Notes: a model not told the origin generated them from the sequence alone. A stretch of 39,222 bases of DNA from Clostridium sartagoforme (GCF_004794105.1 NZ_SRYR01000017.1:1-39222); one strand, 5' to 3'; positions 1-10,626 are shown, counted from the first letter of the stretch. Made by a program: numbers and translations.

Positions 1-23
1 GGTTTATTTTACTTAACTTTATT

Positions 24-43
24 CTGTTCAATTTTCAAAGACC
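24..43 (-). promoter_or_regulatory. rRNA-operon leader, boxA-like antitermination element
   Basis: On the minus strand this reads GGTCTTTGAAAATTGAACAG, which resembles the boxA-like sequence that precedes 16S genes in Firmicutes rRNA operons. It lies just downstream of a strong minus-strand promoter, and the 16S gene is expected immediately beyond the left edge. The role in antitermination is inferred from family knowledge; the 16S gene itself is not in the window. Confidence 0.7.
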
Positions 44-74
44 ATTTTCTCTGTCACTCTCAAGCGACTTCATT

Positions 75-103
75 ATCTTATCACTTGTTGTTTTTATTGT
101 CAA
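75..103 (-). promoter_or_regulatory. Strong sigma-A promoter of an rRNA operon (minus strand)
   Basis: On the minus strand TTGACA (103-98) is followed after exactly 17 bases by TAAGAT (80-75). An A-rich tract just upstream (about 104-116) could act as an UP element. Downstream (68-51) a short hairpin GTCGCT..AGTGAC with one G-U pair precedes the boxA-like leader. Transcription runs out of the left edge towards the presumed 16S gene. Confidence 0.8.
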
Positions 104-142
104 CAACTTTTTTTAAGATATTTTTCTAATTTGTTGCCGCAT

Positions 143-166
143 CTCTCAGCGACGAGATTTATCTTA
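143..166 (-). repeat. Second, degenerate copy of the rRNA promoter -10/leader block
   Basis: On the minus strand this reads TAAGATAAATCTCGTCGCTGAGAG, closely matching the block TAAGATAATGAAGTCGCTTGAGAG at 80-57. Both have the same -10 hexamer followed by GTCGCT(T)GAGAG. The upstream copy lacks a good -35 at 17 bases (it has AAAACT). It looks like a tandem promoter or the remnant of one. Confidence 0.5.
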
Positions 167-323
167 ACACTTAAAATAAATATAGTTTTTAATAAATACA
201 ATCATTTATTAAATTTATTTTTATTTTTCTCTTATTATCTATATTTATCTATATTATTCTAATATTGATACACCAGGATAAGATTACGTTATATTATATT
301 ATATAATATTATACTTAAATGAT
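167..323. other. AT-rich gap between the gyrA terminator and the rRNA promoters
   Basis: No gene is visible. The sequence is nearly pure A/T with short palindromic runs (around 285-312) and sits between the end of the dnaA-to-gyrA block and the rRNA promoter region. Confidence 0.6.
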
Positions 324-375
324 AAAAAAAATCACAATTAATTTCATCATTTAAGATATAAATTAACTGTGATTT
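324..375 (-). terminator. Intrinsic terminator of gyrA
   Basis: Inverted repeat of 16 bases (360-375 with 329-344, one mismatch; arms begin AAATCACA and end TGTGATTT on the plus strand), followed on the minus strand by a run of seven T. It lies 12 bases beyond the gyrA stop codon and separates gyrA from the rRNA promoter. Confidence 0.85.
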
Positions 376-387
376 ATATATATTTTC

Positions 388-2931
388 TTACTCTTCTATT
401 TTATCTGAGTCATCTACAATAGCTATTTCATCTTCTATATCATTATCAATAGTTTCAAATGAATTAGATTCTTTATTATCATCAAGTACTAATTGTTCTT
501 CTTTTTCTTCATTTCCACCTGATATTTTTGCAATTGCAGCTATTTTTTCTTCTTCAGATGTTCTCATTAGAGTAACACCCATAGCTGATCTACTTGTAAC
601 TGATATATCTGAGACATTTATTCTAATAGCAACGCCACTCGTATTTATAAGCATAAGTTCATCTTCTACTTTACATACTGTAGCTCCTATAACTTTTCCA
701 GTCTTCTCAGATAATTTATAAGTGATTAATCCAGTTCCACCTCTTCTTTGTACCTTGTACTCAGTAACTGGTGTTCTCTTACCAAATCCATTTTCACTTA
801 TAACTAGAAGATCTTCATCTTCTACAGCTATATCCATACATACAGCTATATCATTTTTTCTAAGATTTATAGATCTAACACCTGAAGCTGTTCTTCCCAT
901 AGGTCTTACATCGCCTTCATCAAATCTTATTGCATTACCATCTTGGGTTACTATAATAATCTTTGCATCGCCACGAGTAACTTTGACCTTAAGAAGTTCA
1001 TCTCCATCTCTTAAGTTAATAGCTATTAATCCATTTTTTCTAAGATTTTTAAATTCAGATAAATGTGTTTTCTTAACTAATCCTTGTTTTGTTGCCATAA
1101 ATAAGAAACCTTCATTTACATCATCTCTTATTGTAAGAACAGTTTCTATTCTTTCATCTTGTTCTATAGCTATTAGGTTTATTATATTAGTTCCCTTTGC
1201 TGTTCTTCCCGCATCAGGAATTTCATATGCTCTTAATTTATACACTCTTCCCTTATTAGTAAAGAATAATACATCTGAATGAGTTGAAGTAATACTTACA
1301 TGTTCTACAAAGTCATCTTCCTTAGTAGACATTGCCTGTATTCCTCTTCCCCCTCTTCTTTGAGCTGAGTAAGTATCTGCAGATATTCTCTTGATATATC
1401 CTGAATGAGTTAATGTAACTACTACATCTTCCTCTTGGATAAGATCTTCTATATCAATTTCATTCATTACTTTTTCTATAGTAGTTCTTCTATCATCACC
1501 ATATCTTCTTTTTATTTCAGTAAGTTCTTCTTTTATTACTGATAATAATTTTTCTTCACTATTTAATATTGATTTTAAATATTCTATTTGCTTCATAAGC
1601 TCAGCATATTCTTCCTCAATCTTATCTCTTTCAAGACCTGTTAATCTTCTAAGTCTCATTTCTAAGATTGCTTGAGATTGCTTTTCGCTTAATCCAAATC
1701 TATCCATTAACGTATTCTTAGCTATTTCTGATGTTTTAGAAGATCTAATAATACTTATAACTTCATCAATATTATCAAGAGCTATTCTTAATCCTTCAAG
1801 GATATGAGCTCTTGCTTCAGCTTTATTTAATTCAAATACTGTTCTTCTAGTTACTACTTCCTTTTGGAACTCTATATAATGACCTAAAACTTCTTTTATG
1901 TTTAATATTTGAGGCTCATTATTAACAAGAGCTAGCATAATAACTCCAAAAGTATCTTGCATCTTTGTATGCTTATATAATAGATTTAGAATTACATTTG
2001 GATTTGCATCCTTCTTCAATTCTATAACTATTCTCATACCTTCTCTGTCAGATTCATCTCTTAAGTCAGATATTCCAACTATCTTTTTATCTTTTACTAA
2101 ATCTGCAATGTTTTCAATAAGTTTAGCCTTATTTACTTGGTATGGTAGTTCTGTAACAACTATTCTATGTCTATTATTTTCTTCTTCTATTTCAGCCTTT
2201 GCTCTAACTACTACTCTACCTTTTCCAGTTTCATAAGCTGCTCTTATTCCTGCTTTACCCATAATAGTAGCACCTGTTGGGAAATCAGGGCCTTTAATTA
2301 TTGTCATTAAATCTAATACAGTTGCTTCTGGATTATCAATAAGCATTATAGTACCATCTATTACTTCTCCTAAATTATGAGGAGGAATATTAGTAGCCAT
2401 ACCAACTGCTATACCTGATGATCCATTAACTAAAAGGTTTGGATATCTTGATGGTAAAACTACAGGTTCTTTTTCTTCACCATCAAAGTTAGGAATAAAA
2501 TCAACTGTATTTTTAGAAATATCTCTTAACATTTCAGCTGCAATTTTGTTCATTTTGGCTTCTGTATATCTCATAGCCGCTGCACTATCACCATCTACAG
2601 AACCAAAGTTTCCATGACCATCTACAAGCATATATCTCATAGAGAAATCTTGTGCCATTCTTACAAGTGCATCATAAACTGACGAATCACCGTGTGGATG
2701 GTACTTACCTAAAACTTCCCCAACTATTCTTGCACATTTTCTATAACCTTTTTCTGGAGCTAACCCAAGATCATTCATAGAATGTAGTATTCTTCTATGT
2801 ACCGGCTTTAGCCCATCCCTAACATCTGGAAGCGCACGACCAACTATTACACTCATAGCATAGTCTATATAGCACCTCTTCATCTCCTTATTAATATCTA
2901 TTTCTACAACTTTTCCCTCATTTAAGCTCAT
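388..2931 (-). CDS. gyrA: DNA gyrase subunit A
   Basis: This is the breakage-reunion subunit of DNA gyrase, which acts with GyrB as A2B2 to introduce negative supercoils. I chose the ATG at 2931, which has GAGGTGAGG a few bases upstream, over the GTG at 2940. With this start the catalytic tyrosine in AMRYTE is residue 122, and the quinolone-region residues in [10 protein letters not shown] are Ser83 and Asp87, the same numbers as in E. coli; both are the wild-type, drug-sensitive residues. The C-terminal beta-pinwheel carries the gyrase-specific GyrA box QRRGGRGI, which supports gyrase over topoisomerase IV. The protein ends in a long acidic tail (Glu/Asp-rich last 40 residues). It follows gyrB by 21 bases and is the last gene of the minus-strand origin block. 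Confidence 0.97.
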   Translation of the reverse strand: MSLNEGKVVEIDINKEMKRCYIDYAMSVIVGRALPDVRDGLKPVHRRILHSMNDLGLAPEKGYRKCARIVGEVLGKYHPHGDSSVYDALVRMAQDFSMRYMLVDGHGNFGSVDGDSAAAMRYTEAKMNKIAAEMLRDISKNTVDFIPNFDGEEKEPVVLPSRYPNLLVNGSSGIAVGMATNIPPHNLGEVIDGTIMLIDNPEATVLDLMTIIKGPDFPTGATIMGKAGIRAAYETGKGRVVVRAKAEIEEENNRHRIVVTELPYQVNKAKLIENIADLVKDKKIVGISDLRDESDREGMRIVIELKKDANPNVILNLLYKHTKMQDTFGVIMLALVNNEPQILNIKEVLGHYIEFQKEVVTRRTVFELNKAEARAHILEGLRIALDNIDEVISIIRSSKTSEIAKNTLMDRFGLSEKQSQAILEMRLRRLTGLERDKIEEEYAELMKQIEYLKSILNSEEKLLSVIKEELTEIKRRYGDDRRTTIEKVMNEIDIEDLIQEEDVVVTLTHSGYIKRISADTYSAQRRGGRGIQAMSTKEDDFVEHVSITSTHSDVLFFTNKGRVYKLRAYEIPDAGRTAKGTNIINLIAIEQDERIETVLTIRDDVNEGFLFMATKQGLVKKTHLSEFKNLRKNGLIAINLRDGDELLKVKVTRGDAKIIIVTQDGNAIRFDEGDVRPMGRTASGVRSINLRKNDIAVCMDIAVEDEDLLVISENGFGKRTPVTEYKVQRRGGTGLITYKLSEKTGKVIGATVCKVEDELMLINTSGVAIRINVSDISVTSRSAMGVTLMRTSEEEKIAAIAKISGGNEEKEEQLVLDDNKESNSFETIDNDIEDEIAIVDDSDKIEE

Positions 2932-2952
2932 GTACCTCACCTCGCTTTAGTA

Positions 2953-4920
<1,968 letters not shown>

Positions 4921-5181
4921 CTATGGATTATAATCAATATTTGTTCTCTTAGTTAATGTTGAAGATGATATAGGTGATAAGTAAATCTTACTCATTTTAT
5001 TTACTTCAGCTATAACAAAAGATTTAGGCTTCTCTTTAGAAATCCTCTCTACAAACCCATCTTCCTCTGCCATTCTTAAAAAGGCACTAGTATCTGAACT
5101 ATACATTGTAGTTTGCAAATCAAAAATCCCAATTACATCTTTAATCGGAACAACAACATTTTCTCCTAAATGCAAAAACAT
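4921..5181 (-). CDS. remB: DUF370 protein, RemB/YaaB family
   Basis: This 86-residue protein begins MFLHLGENVVVPIKDVIGIFD, typical of DUF370. The founding members are RemA and RemB of Bacillus subtilis, small DNA-binding regulators linked to extracellular matrix and osmotic genes. Position between recF and gyrB is the B. subtilis position of yaaB/remB, so I prefer RemB to RemA. The ribosome-binding site GGGAGGAAG stands seven bases before the ATG. The start is 14 bases after the recF stop, so co-translation in the origin operon is likely. The targets in this organism are unknown. The last 15 residues are polar and less conserved-looking. Confidence 0.88.
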   Translation of the reverse strand: MFLHLGENVVVPIKDVIGIFDLQTTMYSSDTSAFLRMAEEDGFVERISKEKPKSFVIAEVNKMSKIYLSPISSSTLTKRTNIDYNP

Positions 5182-5195
5182 AAGAACTTCCTCCC

Positions 5196-6281
5196 TTAGC
5201 TTAGGATATCTCCCTCCTTAACCTTAAAAACTCTAGAACTATCGTCTAGATAACTGGTTAAGTCTTCTATTCCTGTGCATGTTATTATTGTTTGAATTTC
5301 CCCAATAGTACTTAAAATATATCTTTTTCTATTAAAATCTAATTCTGATAAAACATCATCTAGTAATAAAACTGGATACTCAGATGTTAATTCTTTTATT
5401 ATCTTTAGTGATGAAAACTTTATTGTAAGCACAGCACTTCTTTGTTGACCTTGTGACCCAAAGCTTTTAGTATCTATATCGTTAATTAAAACTGTGAAAT
5501 CATCTCTATGTGGTCCAACACTTGTAGAACCCTTATCAATATCCTTACTTCTATTTCTTGATAATAGCTCATAAAAATTATTTTCTATATTCTCAAAGTC
5601 CCTAATTGTGCTTATATACTTAAATTCAACATCTTCTTTACCTGAAGATATATCACTATGTATATTTTTCCCATAATAATTTAACTTATTTATATATTTC
5701 AATCTTTCTTTAATTATATCTGATCCAAATTTTGCTAGTTGAATGTCATATATATCCAAAATATCTTTGTCTAACTTTTTATTTTTTAAAAGTACATTTC
5801 GCTCATTTAATATTTTATTATATTGGACGAGGTTGTAATAATATTTAGAGTCTAATTGGCATAACTCCATATCTATAAACCTCCTCCTAACTCCAGGAGA
5901 ATCCTTTATAATTCTTAAGTCTTCTGGCGAGAACATAACAACGTTAAAGTTTCCAAATAATTCACCTATTTTAGATACTTTTATTTTGTTTATCCTTATC
6001 GCTTTTCTTCCATCTTTTAAAATATTAATGTCAATATTTTTATCGAGTCTATCTTTTCCTACTAAAACGCTAATATATGCATTTTCAGAATCCCAATTAA
6101 TTAATTCCTTATCTTTAGATGTTCTATGAGATTTAGCAAATGCACAGTAATAAATAGCCTCAAGTATATTCGTTTTACCCTGAGCATTATCCCCCATAAA
6201 TACATTTACGTTTTTCCCCAGTGTTATATTTAAAGACTTATAATTCCTATAGTTTAACATTTGAATTTTTTTAATAAACAT
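5196..6281 (-). CDS. recF: DNA replication and repair protein RecF
   Basis: This SMC-like ATPase works with RecO and RecR to load RecA at single-stranded gaps. The 361 residues match the family length. Walker A is GDNAQGKT (residues 30-37), the ABC-type signature is SQGQQRS at about residue 275, and Walker B is LLLDDVLSELD in the last quarter. The start ATG has a modest GGGTG ribosome-binding site. It sits between yaaA and remB, in the conserved dnaA-dnaN-recF-gyrB order. Confidence 0.96.
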   Translation of the reverse strand: MFIKKIQMLNYRNYKSLNITLGKNVNVFMGDNAQGKTNILEAIYYCAFAKSHRTSKDKELINWDSENAYISVLVGKDRLDKNIDINILKDGRKAIRINKIKVSKIGELFGNFNVVMFSPEDLRIIKDSPGVRRRFIDMELCQLDSKYYYNLVQYNKILNERNVLLKNKKLDKDILDIYDIQLAKFGSDIIKERLKYINKLNYYGKNIHSDISSGKEDVEFKYISTIRDFENIENNFYELLSRNRSKDIDKGSTSVGPHRDDFTVLINDIDTKSFGSQGQQRSAVLTIKFSSLKIIKELTSEYPVLLLDDVLSELDFNRKRYILSTIGEIQTIITCTGIEDLTSYLDDSSRVFKVKEGDILS

Positions 6282-6343
6282 TCTTTACACCCATTTAATT
6301 ATAACATATTAGAGGAATAAAAGTAATTATTAGGTTTCTATAG

Positions 6344-6556
6344 CTAAATAACTTTATATTTTTCACCATTAAACTCTACTACATCACCTTGTCTAATTTT
6401 TTTTCCTCTTTGCGTACATATTTCTCCATTTACTTTTACCATCTCATCTAAAATATATATTTTAGCTTCAGATCCTAATGAAGCTGCACCACACCACTTT
6501 AAAAAAGAATCCAATTTTATAAATTCTGTACTTATTTTTACTTCATTCATTTCCAT
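6344..6556 (-). CDS. yaaA: S4-domain RNA-binding protein YaaA (RlbA-like)
   Basis: This 70-residue protein is one S4 fold: KLDSFLKWCGAASLGSEAKIYI, then VKVNGE and GDVVEFNGEKYKV. It matches the small S4 protein found between dnaN and recF in Bacillus (YaaA/RlbA), implicated in ribosome maturation; that role is taken from the family. The first ATG is at 6556, a second in-frame ATG is at 6550, and the family N-terminus could fit either. The only good Shine-Dalgarno (6588-6595) overlaps the end of dnaN and lies 32 bases before the first ATG, with a 23-base palindrome in between (listed separately). Confidence 0.9.
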   Translation of the reverse strand: MEMNEVKISTEFIKLDSFLKWCGAASLGSEAKIYILDEMVKVNGEICTQRGKKIRQGDVVEFNGEKYKVI

Positions 6557-6562
6557 TTTTGT

Positions 6563-6595
6563 GTATAAAAATTCAATTTTTATACAATCCTCCTT
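6563..6595 (-). promoter_or_regulatory. Hairpin between Shine-Dalgarno and start codon of yaaA
   Basis: On the minus strand AAGGAGGA (6595-6588) is followed by a perfect 11+1+11 palindrome (6585-6563, arms GTATAAAAATT and AATTTTTATAC), then ACAAAA and the ATG at 6556. Removing the palindrome leaves nine bases between site and start, a normal distance. The stem is almost all A-U, so it would be weak as RNA; a DNA operator is an alternative reading. Confidence 0.5.
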
Positions 6596-7695
6596 TATCT
6601 TAATAATCTTACAGGTAACACAAGGTATTTAGAGTTATCCGTATTTTTACACTTTATTACACATGGGCTTACCCCTGAAGTCATTTCTAATTTAACTTCA
6701 TCATCTTCTATATTCTTTAATACATCTAGAAGATATTTTGAGTTAAATGCAATTTGTATTTCTCCACCTTGCAGATTTATATTAAGCTCTTCTCTAACCT
6801 TTCCCAATTGAGAATTAGAAGTTATTATCATATTCTCTTCTTGGATATCTAATTTTATTAAATTACTATTGCTATCCTTTGCCATTAAAGATGCTCTTTC
6901 GATACAGTTTTGTAATTCTTGTTTTTTAACATCTAATAAAATTTTATATTCTTGAGGTAGTAAAGACGAATAATTTACGAATTTACCATCTAATAATCTT
7001 GAAATTATTTTTGTATTACTTAAGTTAAATAAAATATGATTATCAGTAAATGTTATTTTAACTATATCGGATATATCTTCAAGTATTCTTGATACTTCGT
7101 TTAATGTTTTTCCTGGAATAACAACTTCTATGTCATTATCATTATCTAAAAATTCAGTTCTTATTGCTAATCTATAACCATCTAAAGCAACTAAATTTAA
7201 TTTTTTATCTTTTACCTCAAAAAGTATTCCTTGAAGTATAGGTCTTGTTTCATCTTGAGCAATTGCAAATGAAGTCCCTCTTATCATACTTTTTAAAATA
7301 TTTTGTGGTACTTCAACTGAAAGACTTTCATTTATTTTTGGTAATTCAGGGTAATCATCACCATTCATGTAGACCAAGTTAAATACAGACTTTTGGCAAG
7401 TTATTTGAATAATTTCATTTTCAAGAGTTTCTATTATGATCTCAGAATTAGGAAGTTTTCTAATTATTTCTCCAAATAGTCTAGAATCAATAACTATTGA
7501 TCCTTCTTCTTTAATATCTGCATCAACCATAGTTTCTATTGAAACATCCATATCTGAACCAATAAGTTTTAGTTGATTATCTTTAGCACTTATATAGATC
7601 CCTTCTAGAATGGGCATAGTCGTTTTACCAGTAATAGCTTTACTAGATATAGATATTCCTTCTTGTAGTTTTTGTTTTTCACATATAAATTTCAT
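6595..7695 (-). CDS. dnaN: DNA polymerase III subunit beta (sliding clamp)
   Basis: This ring-shaped processivity clamp encircles DNA and tethers the replicative polymerase and many partners. The 366 residues match the three-domain bacterial beta clamp. The N-terminus MKFICEKQKLQEGISI and the C-terminal KYLVLPVRLLR are characteristic, the latter close to the partner-binding pocket. AGGAGG stands eight bases before the ATG. It lies downstream of dnaA across the 270-base unwinding region, and its stop codon overlaps the apparent ribosome-binding site of yaaA. Confidence 0.97.
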   Translation of the reverse strand: MKFICEKQKLQEGISISSKAITGKTTMPILEGIYISAKDNQLKLIGSDMDVSIETMVDADIKEEGSIVIDSRLFGEIIRKLPNSEIIIETLENEIIQITCQKSVFNLVYMNGDDYPELPKINESLSVEVPQNILKSMIRGTSFAIAQDETRPILQGILFEVKDKKLNLVALDGYRLAIRTEFLDNDNDIEVVIPGKTLNEVSRILEDISDIVKITFTDNHILFNLSNTKIISRLLDGKFVNYSSLLPQEYKILLDVKKQELQNCIERASLMAKDSNSNLIKLDIQEENMIITSNSQLGKVREELNINLQGGEIQIAFNSKYLLDVLKNIEDDEVKLEMTSGVSPCVIKCKNTDNSKYLVLPVRLLR

Positions 7696-7739
7696 ATAAA
7701 AACCTCCTTAACTTATAAACAAAAAATGATTTAAATTTT

Positions 7740-7935
7740 GTCTTAGATATATAGATAATATATAAATATATTTAATAATAGTAGTAGTAGGGGCTGTTGA
7801 AATGTTGATAAGTATCTCTAGCCCTTTAAAACACTAGTTTATTCACAAAAAAATATTGTGGATAAGTAAAGCAAAAAATCAGTGTCTTATCCACAGTATT
7901 AACAATTACTATTGTTTTTAGTAGTTATCAACAAT
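7740..7935 (-). other. Origin unwinding region (oriC part 2, dnaA-dnaN gap)
   Basis: Five DnaA boxes lie at 7803-7811 (TGTTGATAA), 7839-7847 (TTATTCACA), 7857-7865 (TGTGGATAA), 7887-7895 (TTATCCACA) and 7925-7933 (TTATCAACA). Next to the first box comes a short G/C block (GGGGC at 7790-7794) and then six DnaA-trios at 7773-7790: read 3' to 5' on the plus strand they are GAT four times, then AAT twice. A pure A/T tract follows at 7744-7772. Box, GC block, trios, AT tract, running from dnaA to dnaN, is the layout of the B. subtilis basal unwinding system. Confidence 0.85.
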
Positions 7936-7965
7936 TAATTTTATAAACTTATGTACAGTTGTTGA

Positions 7966-9321
7966 TTAATTTTGAGTTAGCTTCTTTGTAATATCATTTA
8001 CAGTGTGTTGTAGGCTCTCATCAGTGTTTAAAGAATCAGAAATTTTTTCATAAGCATGTATAACAGTAGTATGATCTCTTCCCCCAAACTCTTCTCCGAT
8101 TTTAGGTAGGGACATATCTGTTAACTTTCTACTTAAATACATAGCAATTTGTCTAGGATAAGCTATATTTCTAGTTCTTCTTTGAGATTTTAAATCTTCA
8201 ATTCTTAAATTAAAGTAAGCAGCAACAACATCTTGAATAACATCAATAGTTACATTCTTATTTTGCTTATTTGAAATAATATCCTTAAGAGCCTCGCCAG
8301 CTAATTCAACTGTAATAGGTCTATTTGTAAGAGACGAATAGGCTACAATTCTTATTAATGCGCCTTCAAGTTCTCTTATATTAGATTTAATTTTTGTAGC
8401 AATATACACCATAACTTCGTTTGCAACATTAAGTTTTTCTACATCAGCTTTCTTTTTAAGAATAGCCATTCTAGTTTCAAAGTCTGGAGCTTGAATATCA
8501 GCTATTAACCCCCATTCAAATCTAGATCTAAGTCTGTCTTCCAATGTAGGAATTTCCTTAGGCGGTCTATCTGAGGAAAGGATAATTTGCTTATTAGCGC
8601 CATGCAATTCATTAAATGTATGGAAGAACTCTTCTTGTGTTCTTTCTTTACCAGCAATGAATTGAATATCATCTATTAAGAGAATGTCTACTTTTCTATA
8701 TTTATTTCTAAACTCATCATTTTTATCATCTCTTATTGCATTAATTAACTCATTAGTAAACTTTTCAGAAGAAACGTATACTACCTTTGTATTAGGGTTA
8801 TTTTGCAAAGCATAATGACCAATTGCATGCATTAAGTGAGTTTTTCCAAGACCTACGCCTCCATATATAAATAGTGGGTTATAAGCCTTAGCAGGGGCTT
8901 CAGCAACAGCTAGAGATGCAGCATGAGCAAATCTATTACTATTACCAATAACAAAAGAATCAAATGTATACTTAGGATTTAATGTACTAGACATTTCATC
9001 ATTTACAGTAATATTTGATTTATCTTCTGCAGATTTATTTTTATCTTCCTTTTCAGCAACTTCTTGGATATCAGATGCTACGATGAATTCTACATTATAA
9101 TGTTTAGAGCAAGCAGCTTCTATAGAATTTACAACTAAATCCTTATATCTTTTTTCCAAAATATCTTGAGTAAAGGAATTTGGCACACTAACTCTTATTA
9201 TATTGGAAGATATAGAAATCGGTTCGCAACTTTTAATCCAAGTATTAAAACTAACTTCACTCATTTCACCTTTAATTATATTTAATGTTTTATCCCATAA
9301 TGATAGAAGATCATTACTCAT
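7966..9321 (-). CDS. dnaA: Chromosomal replication initiator protein DnaA
   Basis: This AAA+ initiator binds DnaA boxes, assembles on trios and melts the origin. The 451 residues divide into domain I (1-85), an acidic, low-complexity linker (about 86-112), the AAA+ domain with Walker A GGVGLGKT (154-161) and Walker B ILLIDD (213-218), and the C-terminal helix-turn-helix with the DnaA signature [15 protein letters not shown] (413-427). The start ATG has GGAGG seven bases upstream. Box clusters flank the gene on both sides, consistent with autoregulation, but I could not identify its promoter with confidence. Confidence 0.98.
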   Translation of the reverse strand: MSNDLLSLWDKTLNIIKGEMSEVSFNTWIKSCEPISISSNIIRVSVPNSFTQDILEKRYKDLVVNSIEAACSKHYNVEFIVASDIQEVAEKEDKNKSAEDKSNITVNDEMSSTLNPKYTFDSFVIGNSNRFAHAASLAVAEAPAKAYNPLFIYGGVGLGKTHLMHAIGHYALQNNPNTKVVYVSSEKFTNELINAIRDDKNDEFRNKYRKVDILLIDDIQFIAGKERTQEEFFHTFNELHGANKQIILSSDRPPKEIPTLEDRLRSRFEWGLIADIQAPDFETRMAILKKKADVEKLNVANEVMVYIATKIKSNIRELEGALIRIVAYSSLTNRPITVELAGEALKDIISNKQNKNVTIDVIQDVVAAYFNLRIEDLKSQRRTRNIAYPRQIAMYLSRKLTDMSLPKIGEEFGGRDHTTVIHAYEKISDSLNTDESLQHTVNDITKKLTQN

Positions 9322-9439
9322 TTTATATCCTCCATAAAAATTTTTTTATTTTAAATTTGTAATTAATAACATAGTATAAACATATTTATTAACATATAAA
9401 AATTGATGTTAATAAGTATAATATAAATATTCACATGTT

Positions 9440-9735
9440 AATAAATATGTTGATAAAAAAAGTGACAAATAGTTATCCACAATATAAGTATGTACATATT
9501 TTCACATTATTAACATGGTATAATAGTATTATTTTAGCTAAAAATAGAGTAAAAAAGATAAGATACAAAGAAAAATGGAACAAGTTATCCACAAAACAAT
9601 CCACAGGTGTGGATAAGTATGTTGCAAAATAAAGTTATTCACATTCAATATTAATAATAACATAAGTTAAATGAACTATTCAAGAAGTTATCCACAAATA
9701 ATATTATAATATTATATATATTTATCAACAGATCT
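9440..9735. other. oriC part 1: DnaA-box cluster upstream of dnaA
   Basis: Seven matches to the DnaA box occur at 9448-9456 (TGTTGATAA), 9473-9481, 9585-9593 and 9688-9696 (TTATCCACA), 9608-9616 (TGTGGATAA), 9635-9643 (TTATTCACA) and 9722-9730 (TTATCAACA). At 9599-9616 a degenerate box abuts a perfect one head to head (CCACAGGTGTGG). An A/T-only stretch lies at 9697-9720. Together with the dnaN-side cluster this gives the bipartite origin usual in Firmicutes. No credible gene overlaps it. Confidence 0.88.
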
Positions 9736-9751
9736 TGAAAATTATAGTGTA

Positions 9752-9780
9752 TTGACATCGAATAGCTCTCTATATATAAT
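9752..9780 (+). promoter_or_regulatory. Consensus sigma-A promoter for rpmH
   Basis: TTGACA (9752-9757), exactly 17 bases, TATAAT (9775-9780): a perfect consensus promoter. It lies 75 bases before the rpmH ATG and 22 bases after the last DnaA box, so it marks the end of the origin and the start of the rightward transcription unit. Confidence 0.93.
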
Positions 9781-9854
9781 AATAAGGTAAATCTTAAAAT
9801 TGGGATTATAGTTTTTACTATAGAAATTACAATATTAAAAGGGGGTGTAGTGAA

Positions 9855-9989
9855 ATGTTCATGACATACCAACCAAAAAAGAGACAAAGAAAAAAAGAAC
9901 ATGGTTTCAGAAAGAGAATGAAAACTTCAGCAGGAAGAAATGTTCTTAAGAGAAGAAGACAAAAAGGTAGAAAAAGATTAACAGCATAA
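9855..9989 (+). CDS. rpmH: 50S ribosomal protein L34
   Basis: A 44-residue, very basic protein starting [20 protein letters not shown] and ending GRKRLTA, which is the L34 signature over its whole length. It is part of the large ribosomal subunit. The ribosome-binding site GGGGGTG stands six bases before the ATG. It is the first gene right of the origin, followed by rnpA as in nearly all bacteria, with an attenuator-like hairpin in between. It is too short for simple ORF length cut-offs and is overlapped on the other strand only by spurious frames. Confidence 0.97.
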   Translation: MFMTYQPKKRQRKKEHGFRKRMKTSAGRNVLKRRRQKGRKRLTA

Positions 9990-10013
9990 GGGCCGCAAAT
10001 AGTGGCCTTTTTT
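9988..10013 (+). terminator. Terminator/attenuator between rpmH and rnpA
   Basis: Stem AAGGGCC (9988-9994) with GGCCTTT (10004-10010), seven pairs including one G-U, nine-base loop, then T through 10013. The left arm starts inside the rpmH stop codon. As rnpA has no separate promoter that I can see, partial read-through would set the L34:RnpA ratio; that is inference. Confidence 0.65.
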
Positions 10014-10036
10014 CTGCAATAGCAGAAAAAAAGGAG
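10008..10036 (+). promoter_or_regulatory. Second hairpin competing with the rpmH terminator, next to rnpA ribosome-binding site
   Basis: Perfect ten-base stem TTTTTTCTGC (10008-10017) with GCAGAAAAAA (10022-10031), four-base loop AATA. Its left arm uses the T-run of the preceding terminator, so the two structures exclude each other, and its right arm runs into the rnpA Shine-Dalgarno AAGGAG (10031-10036). Confidence 0.55.
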
Positions 10037-10049
10037 AATAAAGTTTCTA

Positions 10050-10403
10050 ATGATGTACAGGTTGAAAAAAAACAACGAATTTAAACTAGTTTATAGAAGA
10101 GGAAAATCTTCAGCTAATAATCTATTAGTTTTATATGTATTTAATAATAATAGAAATAAAAGTAAAGATGGAGATACTTATAATAAGGTAGGGATTTCAG
10201 TTAGCAAGAAGGTTGGAAACAGTGTTGTTCGTAGCAGGAGTAAACGATTGATAACTGAAAGCTATAGACTAAACGAAGAACAGCTAAAAAAAGGTTATGA
10301 TTTTGTTTTTGTAGCTCGAAGTGCTATTAAAGAAAAAAACTTCTTTGAAGTTGAAGAAGCAATGAAAAAACTTTTTTCAAAGGCAGGCTTGTATAAGCAA
10401 TGA
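10050..10403 (+). CDS. rnpA: Ribonuclease P protein component
   Basis: The small basic protein that binds the RNase P RNA and helps it cleave 5' leaders from pre-tRNA. The 117 residues begin [20 protein letters not shown] and contain the conserved basic helix [15 protein letters not shown], where the usual RNR core reads RSR. Two adjacent ATG codons (10050 and 10053) could both serve; AAGGAG is 13 or more bases upstream, rather far. The stop codon overlaps the yidD start (ATGA), implying translational coupling. Confidence 0.95.
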   Translation: MMYRLKKNNEFKLVYRRGKSSANNLLVLYVFNNNRNKSKDGDTYNKVGISVSKKVGNSVVRSRSKRLITESYRLNEEQLKKGYDFVFVARSAIKEKNFFEVEEAMKKLFSKAGLYKQ

Positions 10404-10609
10404 AGAAAATTATGTTAAAATCTATACATTTATATAGAAAATATATTTCACCAATGAGACCACCAACATGTATATATGTTCCATCATGTTCACAATATGC
10501 TATTGAAGCAATTACTAAATATGGTGCAATAAAAGGTGGTTTTTTAGCAATAAAAAGAATTATAAGATGTCACCCTTTTGCAAAGGGTGGCTATGATCCA
10601 GTGAAATAA
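10400..10609 (+). CDS. yidD: Membrane protein insertion efficiency factor YidD
   Basis: A 69-residue protein with the YidD hallmarks [35 protein letters not shown] and GGYDPV. Three cysteines are retained. YidD is a peripheral inner-face membrane protein that assists insertion through YidC. It overlaps the end of rnpA by four bases and precedes yidC, the standard rpmH-rnpA-yidD-yidC order. Confidence 0.95.
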   Translation: MKKIMLKSIHLYRKYISPMRPPTCIYVPSCSQYAIEAITKYGAIKGGFLAIKRIIRCHPFAKGGYDPVK

Positions 10610-10626
10610 GGAGGTTGCGCGCTAAA

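Noticed and set aside
722..1282. A 186-codon open frame on the plus strand within gyrA
   Set aside because: It lies antisense to a highly conserved gene, has no ribosome-binding site or family resemblance, and its composition mirrors gyrA codons.
9342..9430. A promoter for dnaA on the minus strand
   Set aside because: Several TATACT-like hexamers occur, but none has a -35 with more than a few matches at proper distance; no single choice is supportable.
9435..9632. A 65-codon open frame on the plus strand in the origin
   Set aside because: It spans DnaA boxes, its peptide is dictated by them, and it has no ribosome-binding site.
9651..10075. Two overlapping minus-strand frames opposite rpmH
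   Set aside because: They are shadows of the L34 gene and the A-rich leader; the Phe/Leu-rich peptides come from reading poly-Lys/Arg codons backwards.
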